9,744 nucleotides of DNA, taken from NCBI GenBank assembly GCA_022701965.1, contig JAKONL010000069.1, positions 1-9,744 on the forward strand, given 5' to 3'. Below the pieces are notes generated by a model. That model ran no database searches and was not told where the DNA came from. It saw only the letters and a program-made list of their open reading frames with translations. Numbering within the stretch: position 1 is the stretch's first letter; every line of letters starts with the position of its first letter. The DNA comes from Burkholderiaceae bacterium (GTDB taxonomy: Bacteria; Pseudomonadota; Gammaproteobacteria; Burkholderiales; Burkholderiaceae). A program made the translations under genes and the position numbers. Below are positions 1 to 6,697 of the stretch, piece by piece.

Positions 1-1043
1 GTCGTGTCGCGCAGCCAGTGATCGAGCAGCTTGCGCTTGTGCATTGTGTTGTCCGCCCAGAACAGCGACTGCTTGATGTTCGCGTGCTTCTCCTGCGGCG
101 AATCGATCTGCACCTTTTGCGGCTGGCGCATCACGCGGGTGGCGAGTTGCTGGATGCGCGGTGCGAACGTCGCGCTGAACATCATGGTCTGCTTGCGCTG
201 GATCGTCAGCTGGTTGACTTCGGCGAGATCGTCCGAGAAACCCAGGTCGAGCATGCGATCGGCTTCGTCGACGACCAGGAACTGCACCTGGTCGAGCTTG
301 ATCTGCATCGAGCGCTGCAGGTCGAGCAGGCGACCCGGCGTCGCGACGACGAGATTGGCGTTTTGCAGCTTGGCGATCTGTAGCTGGTAGGGCATGCCGC
401 CGACCACGCTGGCCACGCGCAGGCCGCGGCAGTGCTTGACAAGGTCGATGGCGTCGTGCGCGACCTGCTGGGCGAGTTCGCGCGTCGGGCACAGGATCAG
501 CGCACCGGGCGTCGCTGCCTTGAAATTGCGCGTGTTGGTCGGGTCCTTGCGCTTGGCCTTCTTCGGCGGCGCCTCGCCGCGCTCGGCGGCTTCGGCGGAA
601 AGACGCTGGAACTCGGCCTTGGCGAGCGCCTCGGCTTCGGCTTCCTGCTTGAGCAGGGTGTGCAGCACGGGAAGCAGGAATGCGGCGGTCTTGCCGCTGC
701 CGGTCTGGCTCGACACCATCAGGTCGATCAGGCGGGCGTCGCCATCGTCGGAAGACGTGAGGGCCAGGGGAATGACCTTGTCCTGCACGGTGGTCGGCTG
801 GTCGTAGCCGAGGTCGGCCACGGCCGCCACGAGCTCCGCAGCAAGGCCGAGGCGCACGAAGCCGTTCGGCAGTACAGGCTTCGAATCTTCGACGGGCGCC
901 TCGGCGGCAACCACAGGAAGGCCGTCGGGTTCTGCGGCGTTCGTCACGGCATTGCCGGAATGATCTCCGGTGGCGGCCGTCATGGCGAATTCATCGGATT
1001 GCACAGGCGCGAATTCGCCCTGCGCTTCATAAGCGTCGGTCAT
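1..1043 (-). CDS. DEAD-box ATP-dependent RNA helicase, RhlE-like (C-terminal part outside window)
   Basis: ATP-dependent RNA unwinding or RNP remodelling enzyme of the cytoplasm. I translated the minus strand from the ATG at 1043; the frame stays open to the window edge, giving 347 residues of RecA domain 1 and the start of domain 2. Motifs in order: Q-motif region around 80-95 (Q87), Walker A SQTGSGKT (112-119), PTRELAQQ (186-193), TPGR (235-238), DEAD (259-262), SAT (290-292). Motifs IV-VI lie beyond the edge. Two additions to the minimal fold are visible: an acidic, low-complexity N-terminus of about 60 residues, and a charged, Ala/Glu/Lys-rich insert (about 130-178) between motifs I and Ia. 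A purine-rich GAGATGAGAT precedes the start and may serve as ribosome binding site. The family is certain. The exact paralogue (RhlE, DbpA, SrmB or DeaD type) is less so, although motif spacing and the long insert fit the RhlE-like helicases of Burkholderiales. Confidence 0.95.
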   Translation of the reverse strand, partial: MTDAYEAQGEFAPVQSDEFAMTAATGDHSGNAVTNAAEPDGLPVVAAEAPVEDSKPVLPNGFVRLGLAAELVAAVADLGYDQPTTVQDKVIPLALTSSDDGDARLIDLMVSSQTGSGKTAAFLLPVLHTLLKQEAEAEALAKAEFQRLSAEAAERGEAPPKKAKRKDPTNTRNFKAATPGALILCPTRELAQQVAHDAIDLVKHCRGLRVASVVGGMPYQLQIAKLQNANLVVATPGRLLDLQRSMQIKLDQVQFLVVDEADRMLDLGFSDDLAEVNQLTIQRKQTMMFSATFAPRIQQLATRVMRQPQKVQIDSPQEKHANIKQSLFWADNTMHKRKLLDHWLRDT

Positions 1044-1063
1044 ATTTATCTCATCTCATACGC

Positions 1064-1086
1064 AAGCGCTGCCGTGGGCGGCGCTC
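1064..1086 (-). promoter_or_regulatory. Hairpin in the 5' leader of the helicase gene
   Basis: On the minus strand AGCGCCGCC-CAC-GGCAGCGCT folds into a 9-pair stem with one internal C.A mismatch, and a G-U pair can extend it at the base. It ends about 20 bases before the helicase start codon, just upstream of the purine-rich ribosome binding region. No run of T follows, so it is not an intrinsic terminator. A role in leader structure or mRNA stability is inference. Confidence 0.3.
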
Positions 1087-1139
1087 CGTCGGGTGGTGAA
1101 AAACATCAACCATCCAACGACATTCAACCGAGATGCTGA

Positions 1140-1157
1140 CCTCCGATAGTCCGGAGG
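1140..1157. other. Small intergenic inverted repeat
   Basis: CCTCCG-ATAGTC-CGGAGG is a perfect 6-base inverted repeat with a 6-base loop, in the orn-helicase gap. Neither strand has a T-tract after it. It could be part of the helicase mRNA leader, a weak protein-binding dyad, or chance. Confidence 0.3.
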
Positions 1158-1212
1158 ATTCGCCTCTGTTGCGGCCCTTTCGGTCGGGCGCGTGTGCAAG
1201 ATAGGGAGATGC

Positions 1213-1236
1213 AAGAAACGCTGCGGCTGTGCAGCG
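1213..1236 (-). terminator. Probable weak intrinsic terminator of orn
   Basis: Reading the minus strand 35 bases after the orn stop codon, CGCTGC-ACAGCC-GCAGCG forms a 6-base GC-rich stem and is followed directly by TTTCTT. Position and tail fit a Rho-independent terminator that would separate orn from the helicase gene. The stem is short and the T run is interrupted, so it may be leaky. Confidence 0.45.
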
Positions 1237-1271
1237 AAGTCTTCGATTATGGCACGATTGCGGGTTTTTAC

Positions 1272-1904
1272 CTAATCGTCGAGCTTGAGAAAAGTCGTCC
1301 GGTAGTGCGCGAGCTCCTCGATGGATTCGTGCACGTCCGCGAGCGCGGTGTGCGCCTGCTGCTTCTTGAAGGCGCTGTACGCTGCGGGCTTCCAGCGCTT
1401 GGCCAGCTCCTTCAGCGTGCTCACGTCAAGGTTGCGGTAGTGGAAATACGCCTCGAGCTTCGGCATGAACTTGACGAGGAACCGCCGGTCCTGCCCGATC
1501 GTGTTGCCGCACATGGGCGATCCCTGCTTCGGGATGTAGCGCGAAATGAAGTCCAGCAGCTGGCGCTCGGCCTCCGCCTCGTCGATCGACGATGCCTTCA
1601 CCTTGTCGATCAGTCCGCTCCGGCCGTGCGTCCCTTTGTTCCAGCTGTCCATGGCGTCCAGCACGGCGTCGTCCTGATGGATCGCGATGACGGGACCGTC
1701 GATGCGTGGCGTGAGGTCGGGGCCGGTGACCACGACGGCGATTTCGATCAACCGTTCCTTTTCCGGATCGAGCCCGGTCATCTCGCAGTCCAGCCAGACG
1801 AGGTTCTGGTCGCTTTTCTTGAGCACGGGTACCGGCGCGGCCGGTGTGGGGTCGATGGGTTCAGGCATCCCGCGATTGTCGTCGAAGCTAAACTCGCGCC
1901 CCAT
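1272..1904 (-). CDS. orn: Oligoribonuclease (DEDDh 3'-5' exoribonuclease)
   Basis: Degrades 2-5 nt RNA fragments, including pGpG from cyclic-di-GMP turnover, to mononucleotides in the cytoplasm. 210 residues as annotated. All DEDDh residues are present: D39 and E41 in [10 protein letters not shown]139 in [10 protein letters not shown], and H185 and D190 in HTALAD. These sit at a constant offset of 27 from the E. coli residues (12, 14, 112, 158, 163), so the fold has no indels; only the N-terminus is longer. Start choice is uncertain. The ATG at 1904 has GAGGAG 10 bases upstream and gives the longer form. The ATG at 1868 removes 12 residues and avoids overlap with the divergent protease gene, but has no clear ribosome binding site. 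The ~27-residue Pro/Ala-rich tail before the conserved core is not catalytic. Confidence 0.96.
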   Translation of the reverse strand: MGREFSFDDNRGMPEPIDPTPAAPVPVLKKSDQNLVWLDCEMTGLDPEKERLIEIAVVVTGPDLTPRIDGPVIAIHQDDAVLDAMDSWNKGTHGRSGLIDKVKASSIDEAEAERQLLDFISRYIPKQGSPMCGNTIGQDRRFLVKFMPKLEAYFHYRNLDVSTLKELAKRWKPAAYSAFKKQQAHTALADVHESIEELAHYRTTFLKLDD

Positions 1905-3162
1905 GCCCGAATCGCTCCTCGTGACCTATGCCTTCGCCGCCGCCATCGTGGCCGGGCTCGCCATCAAGTACTGGCTCGCATCGCGCCAGATGCGGCACGT
2001 GATGCGGCATCGCGATGTCGTGCCGGCGGCCTTCGCGCAGACCATGACGCTCGCTTCACATCAGAGAGCAGCGGACTACACCGTCGCAAAGTCCTGTTTC
2101 GGCCTCGTCGAGACGGCCTGGGGCACCGCTGTCCTGCTGGGGTGGACGCTGCTCGGGGGCCTCGACCTGCTGAACAAGGCCCTGCTCGCCTGGATCGGCC
2201 CGGGCCTGCCGCAGCAGCTCGCCCTGCTGGCGGCCTTCGCGGCCATCGGCGGCCTGCTCGAGCTGCCTTTCACGCTGTGGCAGACGTTCCGGCTCGAGGA
2301 GCGATTCGGCTTCAACAAGATGACGTTCCGGCTGTGGTTTGCCGACGCCGCGAAGGGCACGCTGGTCGGTGCCGTGGTCGGCCTCCCGATCGCGGCGCTC
2401 ATCCTCTGGATCATGGGTGCGACGGGCGCGTTCTGGTGGGCGTGGGCATGGGCGACCTGGATGGGATTCAACCTGCTGCTGATGCTCGTCTATCCGAGCT
2501 TCATCGCTCCGCTGTTCAACAAGTTCAAGCCGCTCGAGGACTCTGGCCTGAAGGCCCGCGTGACCGCGTTGATGGAGCGTTGCGGCTTCGCCGCCAAGGG
2601 CCTGTTCGTGATGGACGGCAGCCGTCGCAGCGCCCATGCCAATGCCTACTTCACCGGCTTCGGCGCGAGCAAGCGCGTGGTGTTCTACGACACGCTGCTG
2701 CGGCAGCTCGACGCGGGCGAGGTCGAGGCGGTCCTCGCGCACGAGTTGGGTCATTTCAAGCACCGCCACATCGTCAAGCGCATGGTGCTGCTGTTCGCGA
2801 TGAGTCTGGCCGGATTCGCGCTGCTCGGATGGCTGTCGGGCAAGGTCTGGTTCTTCACGGGGCTGGGCGTCCAGCCGAACATGGCGGCGCCGAACGACGC
2901 GCTGGCACTGCTGCTTTTCATGCTCGCCGTGCCCGTGTTCGGCTTCTTCGTCGCGCCGCTGTCGGCACGGCTGTCGCGCAAGCACGAGTTCGAGGCCGAC
3001 GCGTATGCCGTGGCCCAGACCAGCGGCGCCGATCTCTCGACGGCATTGCTCAAGCTCTACCAGGACAATGCGTCGACGCTCACGCCCGATCCGCTGTTCG
3101 TCCGTTTCTACTATTCGCATCCACCGGCCTCCGAGCGTCTCGCGCGCATGGCGGCGACCTGA
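1903..3162 (+). CDS. M48 family zinc metalloprotease, Ste24/CAAX-protease-like, integral membrane
   Basis: 419 residues. Membrane-embedded zinc endopeptidase of the Ste24 type. In eukaryotes the family cleaves prenylated CAAX proteins; in bacteria, which lack CAAX proteins, the substrates are not established and membrane-protein quality control is the usual guess. Zinc site: HELGH at 280-284 with E362 of HEFEAD (361-366) as third ligand. Other family marks are ASRQ near residue 26, [14 protein letters not shown] (241-254) before the active site, and [12 protein letters not shown] near the C-terminus (405-416). Hydrophobic segments lie near 5-25, 70-95, 103-122, 155-200, 293-312 and 333-352, with the N-terminal membrane domain typical of Ste24. 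Start chosen at 1903 because the homologous N-terminus begins there; an open frame continues upstream but is antisense to orn. No Shine-Dalgarno is visible. The stop overlaps the phhB ribosome binding site, implying co-transcription. Confidence 0.93.
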   Translation: MPESLLVTYAFAAAIVAGLAIKYWLASRQMRHVMRHRDVVPAAFAQTMTLASHQRAADYTVAKSCFGLVETAWGTAVLLGWTLLGGLDLLNKALLAWIGPGLPQQLALLAAFAAIGGLLELPFTLWQTFRLEERFGFNKMTFRLWFADAAKGTLVGAVVGLPIAALILWIMGATGAFWWAWAWATWMGFNLLLMLVYPSFIAPLFNKFKPLEDSGLKARVTALMERCGFAAKGLFVMDGSRRSAHANAYFTGFGASKRVVFYDTLLRQLDAGEVEAVLAHELGHFKHRHIVKRMVLLFAMSLAGFALLGWLSGKVWFFTGLGVQPNMAAPNDALALLLFMLAVPVFGFFVAPLSARLSRKHEFEADAYAVAQTSGADLSTALLKLYQDNASTLTPDPLFVRFYYSHPPASERLARMAAT

Positions 3163-3168
3163 AGGAAG
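3162..3168 (+). promoter_or_regulatory. Ribosome binding site of phhB
   Basis: AAGGAAG begins at the last base of the upstream protease stop codon (TGA, 3160-3162) and lies 8 bases before the phhB ATG at 3177. It is one of the few clear Shine-Dalgarno sequences in the window and supports both the phhB start and translation from a shared mRNA. Confidence 0.6.
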
Positions 3169-3176
3169 TCCGCCCC

Positions 3177-3551
3177 ATGAAGAGCATGTTCACGCACCGC
3201 GACTGGCGCACCGAGAAACGGCGCGCACTGAGCGCTACGGAAATCGTCGGCGGACTGTCGCGCGTCGACGGCTGGCTGCTCAAGGGCGACGGCGCCGACG
3301 TCGCGATTGAGAAGACCTTCCGTTTCGCCAATTACTTCGAGACCATCGCTTTCGTGAACGCCCTGGCGTTCGTCGCGCATCGCCAGGACCATCATCCCGA
3401 CCTCTCGGTGCACTACGACCGCTGCGTGGTCCGTTTCAACACGCACGACGTCGGCGGCATCTCCCAGACGGACCTCGAATGCGCGGCCCAGGCCGATGCC
3501 GTGCTGGCGGGACCGCAGCCGGCACCCTCCCCCGCCGCGGCCGCACCGTGA
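3177..3551 (+). CDS. phhB: Pterin-4a-carbinolamine dehydratase (4a-hydroxytetrahydrobiopterin dehydratase)
   Basis: Dehydrates 4a-hydroxy-tetrahydropterin to the quinonoid dihydropterin, recycling the cofactor of phenylalanine hydroxylase; members without that partner have been linked to molybdopterin metabolism. 124 residues, near the usual 95-120. The signature HxxxHHPD is at 68-75, followed by VHY (78-80) and NTHDVGG (88-94); H72, H73 and H89 are the expected pterin-site residues. The N-terminus TEIVGGLSRVDGW matches the family. A C-terminal tail rich in Pro and Ala (113-124) is extra. The gene begins 14 bases after the protease stop, with a good AAGGAAG. It ends 15 bases before rsgA, in the same reading frame. 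No phenylalanine hydroxylase gene is in the window, so its in vivo substrate here is open. Confidence 0.93.
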   Translation: MKSMFTHRDWRTEKRRALSATEIVGGLSRVDGWLLKGDGADVAIEKTFRFANYFETIAFVNALAFVAHRQDHHPDLSVHYDRCVVRFNTHDVGGISQTDLECAAQADAVLAGPQPAPSPAAAAP

Positions 3552-3566
3552 GCGAAAGCCGCCAGC

Positions 3567-4505
3567 GTGGCTAAGCGGCAAGGCGCGACGGGCGCCGCCG
3601 TGCTCAACAACGGATTGGTGGTCGCGAGCCACGGACGCCACTGCCTCGTCGAAACGCCGACCGGCGAACGCCTGATCTGCCACCCGCGCGGCAAGAAGAG
3701 CACGGTCGTCGTCGGCGACCGCGTGCGCTGGCAGTCGAGCGAAGACGAAGGCACCGTCGAGCAGGTCGTGCCGCGCCGCAACCTTTTCTATCGACAGGAC
3801 GAGATCCGGACCAAGTCTTTCGCGGCCAACCTCGACCACGTCCTGATCCTCATTGCCGCCGAGCCGGAATTCTCGGAGCACCAGCTCGCTCGCGCGCTCA
3901 TCGCCGCCGAAGCCGAGCGCATCGTGCCGATCATCGCGCTGAACAAGAGCGACCTGGTGGCGCCGTTCGAGCGGGCCTGGGCACGGCTCGCGCCCTATCG
4001 CCGCATGCATCACGGCGTGCTGCCGCTCTCGCTCGCCGCATCGGGCGATGTGGACCGGATTTCGCTGCTGAAGCTTCTCGCCGGCAAGACCACCCTCGTG
4101 CTCGGACCCTCGGGCGCCGGCAAGAGCACGCTGATCAACCTGCTGGTACCCGGCGCCACGGCGCTCACCAACGAGATCTCGTATGCATTGAATTCGGGCA
4201 AGCACACGACCACCAGCACGACGTTCTACTGGGTCGACGACGAACGGACGACGGCCCTCATCGATTCACCGGGTTTTCAGGAATTCGGCCTGAACCACAT
4301 CGAGCCGATGCAGCTGGCCGCGCTCATGCCCGACATCGCCGAGCACGCGCAGAACTGCAAGTTCTACAACTGCACGCACCTCCACGAGCCGGGCTGCGGC
4401 GTGATCGCGGCGGTCGACGCCCCGGGCCATCCGGGTGCGATCAACGCGACGCGCTACCGGATCTACGGCGAGCTCTTCGCCGAGCTCGGCCAGGTCCGCT
4501 ACTGA
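3567..4505 (+). CDS. rsgA: Ribosome small subunit-dependent GTPase A
   Basis: Circularly permuted GTPase that checks late 30S maturation and is activated by the small subunit. 312 residues. Order of elements: N-terminal OB-fold (about 15-75), then G4 NKSD (126-129), G1/P-loop GPSGAGKST (180-188), the G2 region GKHTTT (211-216) and G3 DSPG (233-236). The C-terminal zinc knuckle has C264, C269, H271 and C277, the same spacing (5, 2, 6) as E. coli YjeQ. G4 preceding G1 is the diagnostic permutation. The start is a GTG: the in-frame codons upstream run back 15 bases to the phhB TGA with no other start, and GLVVASHGRH aligns with family N-termini. The ribosome binding site is weak (GCGAAAG). Last gene of the plus-strand set, converging with the glycosyltransferase gene after 18 bases. 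Confidence 0.96.
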   Translation: MAKRQGATGAAVLNNGLVVASHGRHCLVETPTGERLICHPRGKKSTVVVGDRVRWQSSEDEGTVEQVVPRRNLFYRQDEIRTKSFAANLDHVLILIAAEPEFSEHQLARALIAAEAERIVPIIALNKSDLVAPFERAWARLAPYRRMHHGVLPLSLAASGDVDRISLLKLLAGKTTLVLGPSGAGKSTLINLLVPGATALTNEISYALNSGKHTTTSTTFYWVDDERTTALIDSPGFQEFGLNHIEPMQLAALMPDIAEHAQNCKFYNCTHLHEPGCGVIAAVDAPGHPGAINATRYRIYGELFAELGQVRY

Positions 4506-4523
4506 GGCGTCCTCGGCGCACCG

Positions 4524-5597
4524 TCATCGCGCATGTTCGCGCATGACCTCGCGCATCGCCGTCTCGTACTCCGCGACGACGGTATGCGGATGGAAACTGC
4601 GAAGGTGATCGGGCACGGCATCCAGGAAACGTTGCCGGAGCGGCTTGTCGGCCAGCAGTTCGCGTACCGCATCAGCAAGCGCCCGGGCGTCGTCGGGCTC
4701 CACCAGCAGGCCGCAGGGTCCGACGGACTCGGGCAGTCCGCCCTGGCGGCTGGCGATCATCACGCAACCGCTGGCGATCGATTCGATGGGTACGAGCGGC
4801 AACGCCTCGGGCGGCTCGGGCCTCGACGGCACGACCACCACCGTGTGCCGACGCATCAGGTCCCCCAGGGCCTGCCCTCGCACGACGCCGAGCCATGTGA
4901 CTTGGTCGCCGATGCCCAATTCGGTGGCGCGGGCCTCCAGGCGGCGCCGCTCGTCGCCGTCGCCGGCCACCGAAAGCTTCGGCGTGAAGCCCTCGCTCTT
5001 GAGGAGCGCCAGCGCATCGATCAGGACGTCGAGGCCCTTCGCCCGCACGACGCGCCCCACGAAGAGCAGCTCGCGGTCCCGCGCCACGGCCGTGGCGCCT
5101 GTACCTTGATGGAACGAATCCGCATCGTAGGGATTGCGGATCACGCGCGATCGTGGAAGCGTCACGCTGCGAAGGTATTCCGACACCGCGTAGACGCGGG
5201 CGCGGCCCAGGCTCACCAGCTTGAGCCGGTCGCGCCAGGTCCGCTCCCCGCTCGGCCGGCTGATCGGGGTGTGGTTGACGACGATCCAGGGTCGCGAGAC
5301 GAATCCGGTCGCCAGCGGCCAGGCGAGTCCGATGCTCACGTTGGACTGCACCACGACGTCGGCCCAGCGCAGGGTCGCCAGCAGCGTGGACGTCGTCGGG
5401 CCGCGAATCACGCCGCGGTCGGCGTCCGTACCGGCCTCCGCGAGCGCATGCGTGACCACGCGGACTTCGTGGCCCCGCGCGCGCAGGCCGTCGACCAGCA
5501 GCTGGCTGACCGTCTCGATACCCCCGACGCCAGGCGCATAGGCATAGGAGAGCAGAGCCACCTTCATGGGACTTTCGTGGCTGGCGGGTTGGGACAT
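4524..5597 (-). CDS. GT4-family glycosyltransferase (GT-B fold), substrate unknown
   Basis: 357 residues. Retaining glycosyltransferase, probably cytoplasmic or peripheral at the inner membrane, using a nucleotide-sugar donor to build an envelope glycan or glycolipid; acceptor and sugar cannot be told from sequence. N-terminal half: MKVALLSYAYAPGVGGIE (11-28) with the acceptor-side glycine loop, then SNVSIG. C-terminal donor domain: LLFVGRVVRAKGLD (177-190), the AGDGDERRRL strand-turn, and the EX7E motif E264/E272. Two starts are possible: M1 at 5597 or M11 at 5567. The second begins exactly at the conserved core and has GAAAG 5 bases upstream; neither has a strong ribosome binding site. No other polysaccharide genes are nearby. 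It lies 67 bases downstream of the CobD-like gene on the same strand and converges with rsgA, so it looks inserted into an otherwise housekeeping run. Confidence 0.9.
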   Translation of the reverse strand: MSQPASHESPMKVALLSYAYAPGVGGIETVSQLLVDGLRARGHEVRVVTHALAEAGTDADRGVIRGPTTSTLLATLRWADVVVQSNVSIGLAWPLATGFVSRPWIVVNHTPISRPSGERTWRDRLKLVSLGRARVYAVSEYLRSVTLPRSRVIRNPYDADSFHQGTGATAVARDRELLFVGRVVRAKGLDVLIDALALLKSEGFTPKLSVAGDGDERRRLEARATELGIGDQVTWLGVVRGQALGDLMRRHTVVVVPSRPEPPEALPLVPIESIASGCVMIASRQGGLPESVGPCGLLVEPDDARALADAVRELLADKPLRQRFLDAVPDHLRSFHPHTVVAEYETAMREVMREHAR

Positions 5598-5664
5598 AAA
5601 GCGAAGTTCGTAACAATGTTGAGAGCGCGACTTTAGCCGCGATCGGGACGCGAACCGTCCGCAC

Positions 5665-6675
5665 TCAGCCCAGCAGCCGGGCCAGGGTCAGCAGCGCCAG
5701 CAGCACCATCCACATGACGACGGAGCGCCATACCAGTCCGACAACGCTGCGCAGATGCGTCAGGTCGGGCTCGCGCCCGGGGGTGCTGCCGCTGTCCGTG
5801 CGCACGCCGTAGACGGCGGGCATCTCGTCGCCGAGACCCCGGGGCATCGTGTCGCCCGAGGACACGATCACCGGCGCGAGCATTCCACCACCCAGGCGGA
5901 CGTTGATCGCGCCCGACGTGGCGGCGAGGATCACGCCGTCGTTGCCGTTCGGAAAGCGCCGGGCGTCGTTGCGCCAGCAGTCGATCGCGTCCTCGAAGCT
6001 GCCCACCACGGCGAAGCCGATCGCCGTGATGCGCGCGGGCAGCCAGTCGGTCACAGTCCAGGCGCTGCGCGCGGCATGCTGCACCCATCGGCTCGACGGC
6101 TGGACCGGGGCGCCGTCCTTGTGCGTCCAGTACCGCGAGACGAACTCGCTCATCCGGTAGAAGACGGCACCCGCCGGTCCCAGCCCGAGAGCGGCGAGAA
6201 TCGAGAACCACGCCAGCACGCCGAAGACATGACGATGGGCGGCGATCACCGAATGCTCGATGACGTGACGCACGATCTCGCTGCGTGGCAATCCGGCCGC
6301 GTCGACGTGGCGCCAGTGCGCGAGGAGCGATCGCGCAAGCGGCTCGTCGCCCTCTTCCAGCGCGTCGCGGATGCCGGTGAAGTGGTGGCTGAACTGCCGG
6401 AACCCGAGCGTCGCGTAGAGCACCGCGATGCTCCAGATCACGGCGAACGGCAGGCCGAGCGTGAGAACCAGGAGCCAGTGCACCCCGAGCGCCGCCAACG
6501 TCGGCACGGCGACCGCCAGCGACCATGCGACCCAGCCGTGATGCGGCTTTCCGGCGTCGAAATTGCGGCTCGTCCAGCGGGTCCAGGCGAGCACCGCGCC
6601 ATAGACGGAATTCGGATAGGCGAGCGGCCGGACCTGCTCGATCAGCAGCGCGCACAGGATCGCGAAGAAGCTCAT
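5665..6675 (-). CDS. CobD/CbiB-family integral membrane protein, divergent
   Basis: 336 residues. True CbiB/CobD attaches aminopropanol or its phosphate to cobyric acid; the family also includes AmpE-type sensors. Start MSFFAILCALLIEQVRPL fits the family, and GFRQFSHHFTGIRDALEEGD (91-110) is the usual cytoplasmic helix after the first membrane pair. Membrane segments: about 3-14, 50-92 (two passes), 148-172, possibly 213-228, and 315-335. NGNDGVILAATSGAINVRLGG (about 243-263) matches the conserved AAxxGALxxxLGG-like region. However, the region 140-183 reads EHSVIAAHRHV...FYRMSEFVSRYW, where cobalamin enzymes carry ESVAEN..DG and NTLDSMVGY. Cobalamin synthesis activity is therefore doubtful, and no other cobalamin gene is in the window. 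Starts 22 bases after the NUDIX stop, with a hairpin directly before the ATG and no visible Shine-Dalgarno. Confidence 0.88.
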   Translation of the reverse strand: MSFFAILCALLIEQVRPLAYPNSVYGAVLAWTRWTSRNFDAGKPHHGWVAWSLAVAVPTLAALGVHWLLVLTLGLPFAVIWSIAVLYATLGFRQFSHHFTGIRDALEEGDEPLARSLLAHWRHVDAAGLPRSEIVRHVIEHSVIAAHRHVFGVLAWFSILAALGLGPAGAVFYRMSEFVSRYWTHKDGAPVQPSSRWVQHAARSAWTVTDWLPARITAIGFAVVGSFEDAIDCWRNDARRFPNGNDGVILAATSGAINVRLGGGMLAPVIVSSGDTMPRGLGDEMPAVYGVRTDSGSTPGREPDLTHLRSVVGLVWRSVVMWMVLLALLTLARLLG

Positions 6676-6694
6676 CGTTCGATGATAGCGAACG
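6676..6694 (-). promoter_or_regulatory. Inverted repeat abutting the CobD-like start codon
   Basis: CGTTCG-CTATCAT-CGAACG on the minus strand, a perfect 6-base stem with a 7-base loop, fills nearly all of the 22-base gap between the NUDIX stop and the next ATG and touches that ATG. It could modulate translation initiation or coupling, or act as a small operator dyad. No T-tract follows, so it is not a terminator. Confidence 0.3.
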
Positions 6695-6697
6695 GTC

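Noticed and set aside
18..1139. Open frames on the plus strand opposite the helicase
   Set aside because: The minus strand carries every N-terminal DEAD-box motif in one continuous frame; the plus-strand frames are low-complexity shadows.
1194..1902. Long open frames on the plus strand through orn, one running on in the phhB frame to 3551 and one continuing into the protease frame
   Set aside because: They are antisense to a clear oligoribonuclease and show Arg/His/Val-rich composition typical of antisense frames in high-GC DNA. The protease and phhB portions start internally, where family similarity begins.
4502..4516. Small stem CTGAGG-CGT-CCTCGG at the rsgA stop codon
   Set aside because: Short, includes a U-G pair and has no T-tract on either strand, so I do not call it a terminator for the convergent pair.
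4527..4556. Three near-copies of TCGCGCATG
   Set aside because: They encode the repeated Met-Arg-Glu codons at the glycosyltransferase C-terminus; too few and too short for a repeat array.
5646..5660. GGACG/CGTCC stem after the CobD-like gene
   Set aside because: Only 5 pairs with no T-tract; likely chance in GC-rich DNA.
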